Of a stretch of DNA of 5,082 nucleotides, positions 4,504 through 5,082 are shown in pieces. The notes beneath the pieces are model-generated. The model was given only the letters and a program-made list of their open reading frames with translations, ran no database searches and was not told where the DNA came from. This DNA is from Archaeoglobales archaeon (GTDB lineage: Archaea; Halobacteriota; Archaeoglobi; Archaeoglobales; Archaeoglobaceae): NCBI GenBank assembly GCA_003662985.1, contig QMZD01000159.1, positions 1 through 5,082 on the forward strand. Reading direction: 5' to 3'. A program made the position numbers and the translations under genes. How positions within the stretch are numbered: position 1 is the stretch's first letter; each line of letters starts with the position of its first letter.

Positions 4504-5082
4504 GGTTGCAATCATCGGAGCGGGAAATCTGGGATCTGCAATAGCAAAAAGACTTGTTCAGGAAGTTGAGGTGATTGTTACCGGAAGGAGAGAGGGAATT
4601 TTAGAAGATCTTAAGGGGAGAGGCTGTGAGATAGAGAAATCTAACCTTAAAGCAGCTTCAGAAGCGGACATAGTCTTTATAACCGTAAAACCGAAGGATG
4701 TTGATTCGGTGTTGAAAGAAATCGAGCCTGGAGTTAAGAATAAAAGGGTTGTAAGCTTTGCTGCAATGAAGAAGTTGGAGGAGATTAAGAGAATTATACC
4801 CGAATCGATCGTATTCAGGGCGATGACGAACGTTTTCGTTGAGCATGGCCTTGCTTTTACGGTCTATTATCCCACATACGACAGAGAACTTGAACAGTTG
4901 TTGTCCATTCTTGGTGAGGTTCAGAGAGTTAGTATGGAGAAGGAAGTCGATCTAATGACTGCATTCTCTGGCAGCGCTCCCGCTTTCGTGGCAAAGCTCA
5001 TTCAAAGTTTCGTTTATGCGGGATTAAGCTGTGGAATCAACGCAGATATGGCTAAAAAAGTAGCTTTGTCGATTTTTGAGGG
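4496..5082 (+). CDS. Pyrroline-5-carboxylate reductase-like protein (ProC family), 3'-truncated
   Basis: 195 complete residues are visible before the window edge cuts the gene; the family is usually about 260-280 aa. The N-terminal Rossmann domain starts VAIIGAGNLGSAIA with G8-x-G10-x-x-G13. TGRR (29-32) follows strand two and suggests NADP(H), and TVKPKD (63-68) contains the ProC-typical KP. The dimerisation/substrate domain shows FRAMTN (107-112) and FSGSAPAF (157-164), the counterparts of RAMPN and GSGPAY, then a helix ending GLSCGINADMAKKVA. ProC reduces pyrroline-5-carboxylate to proline. Several consensus residues differ (Pro to Thr111, Gly to Ala161, and AAMKKLEEI for the usual AGI segment), so a related imine or other substrate is possible. 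The probable TTG start overlaps the HD gene by eight bases; ATG 4475 is the alternative. Confidence 0.88.
   Translation, partial: MNRVAIIGAGNLGSAIAKRLVQEVEVIVTGRREGILEDLKGRGCEIEKSNLKAASEADIVFITVKPKDVDSVLKEIEPGVKNKRVVSFAAMKKLEEIKRIIPESIVFRAMTNVFVEHGLAFTVYYPTYDRELEQLLSILGEVQRVSMEKEVDLMTAFSGSAPAFVAKLIQSFVYAGLSCGINADMAKKVALSIFE

Noticed and set aside
4658..4846. A 62-codon minus-strand frame.
   Set aside because: It lies antisense to the ProC-like coding region, whose motifs are clear, and has no family features of its own.
1..5082. Search for a defence system, mobile element or CRISPR array.
   Set aside because: No spaced repeats, transposase or integrase motifs, or terminal repeats were seen; base composition and codon use look even across the genes. 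The single nuclease-like gene is not enough to call a defence locus.

Overview
The window is archaeal and almost certainly from the Archaeoglobaceae (Archaeoglobus, Ferroglobus or Geoglobus; genus unresolved). The evidence is an archaeal Sm-like protein that closely matches, from memory, Archaeoglobus fulgidus Sm1, followed by ribosomal protein L37e and purF. Supporting signs are archaeal BRE/TATA-type promoters, GGAGGTG ribosome-binding sites, TTG starts, heavy use of AGG/AGA and ATA codons, and oligo-T tracts instead of strong hairpin terminators. The GC content looks like the low forties percent by eye.

Layout. Positions 1-45 hold the first codons of an unidentified minus-strand gene, divergent from the Sm gene. 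Positions 137-560 are a tight two-gene unit on the plus strand: the Sm/LSm RNA chaperone and the zinc-finger ribosomal protein L37e. After a 123-bp gap with a candidate promoter and a short inverted repeat comes purF (684-2063), the first committed enzyme of purine synthesis, in its iron-sulfur-cluster form. purF converges on a minus-strand gene (2069-2722) with only 5 bp between the stop codons. That gene encodes an uncharacterised protein with a predicted PD-(D/E)XK-like nuclease pattern behind a coiled coil. Upstream of it on the same strand is a 75-aa stand-alone Lrp/AsnC ligand-binding (RAM) domain (2886-3113).

An AT-rich 265-bp divergent region (3114-3378) separates the RAM protein from a DsrE-family protein (3379-3759), which is probably read from a leaderless mRNA. 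This region also holds a weak hairpin followed by eight Ts. A last plus-strand unit starts with an HD-domain phosphohydrolase-like gene (3940-4503, TTG start). It overlaps a pyrroline-5-carboxylate reductase-like gene (4496 onward, probable TTG start), which runs off the window.

Most of the content is ordinary chromosomal housekeeping. I see no mobile element, CRISPR array, tRNA or rRNA, and no clearly new defence or metabolic system. The least explained items are the predicted nuclease, the extra C-terminal CxxC pair in PurF, the divergent ProC-like enzyme next to the HD protein, and the possible small transcript in the divergent region.
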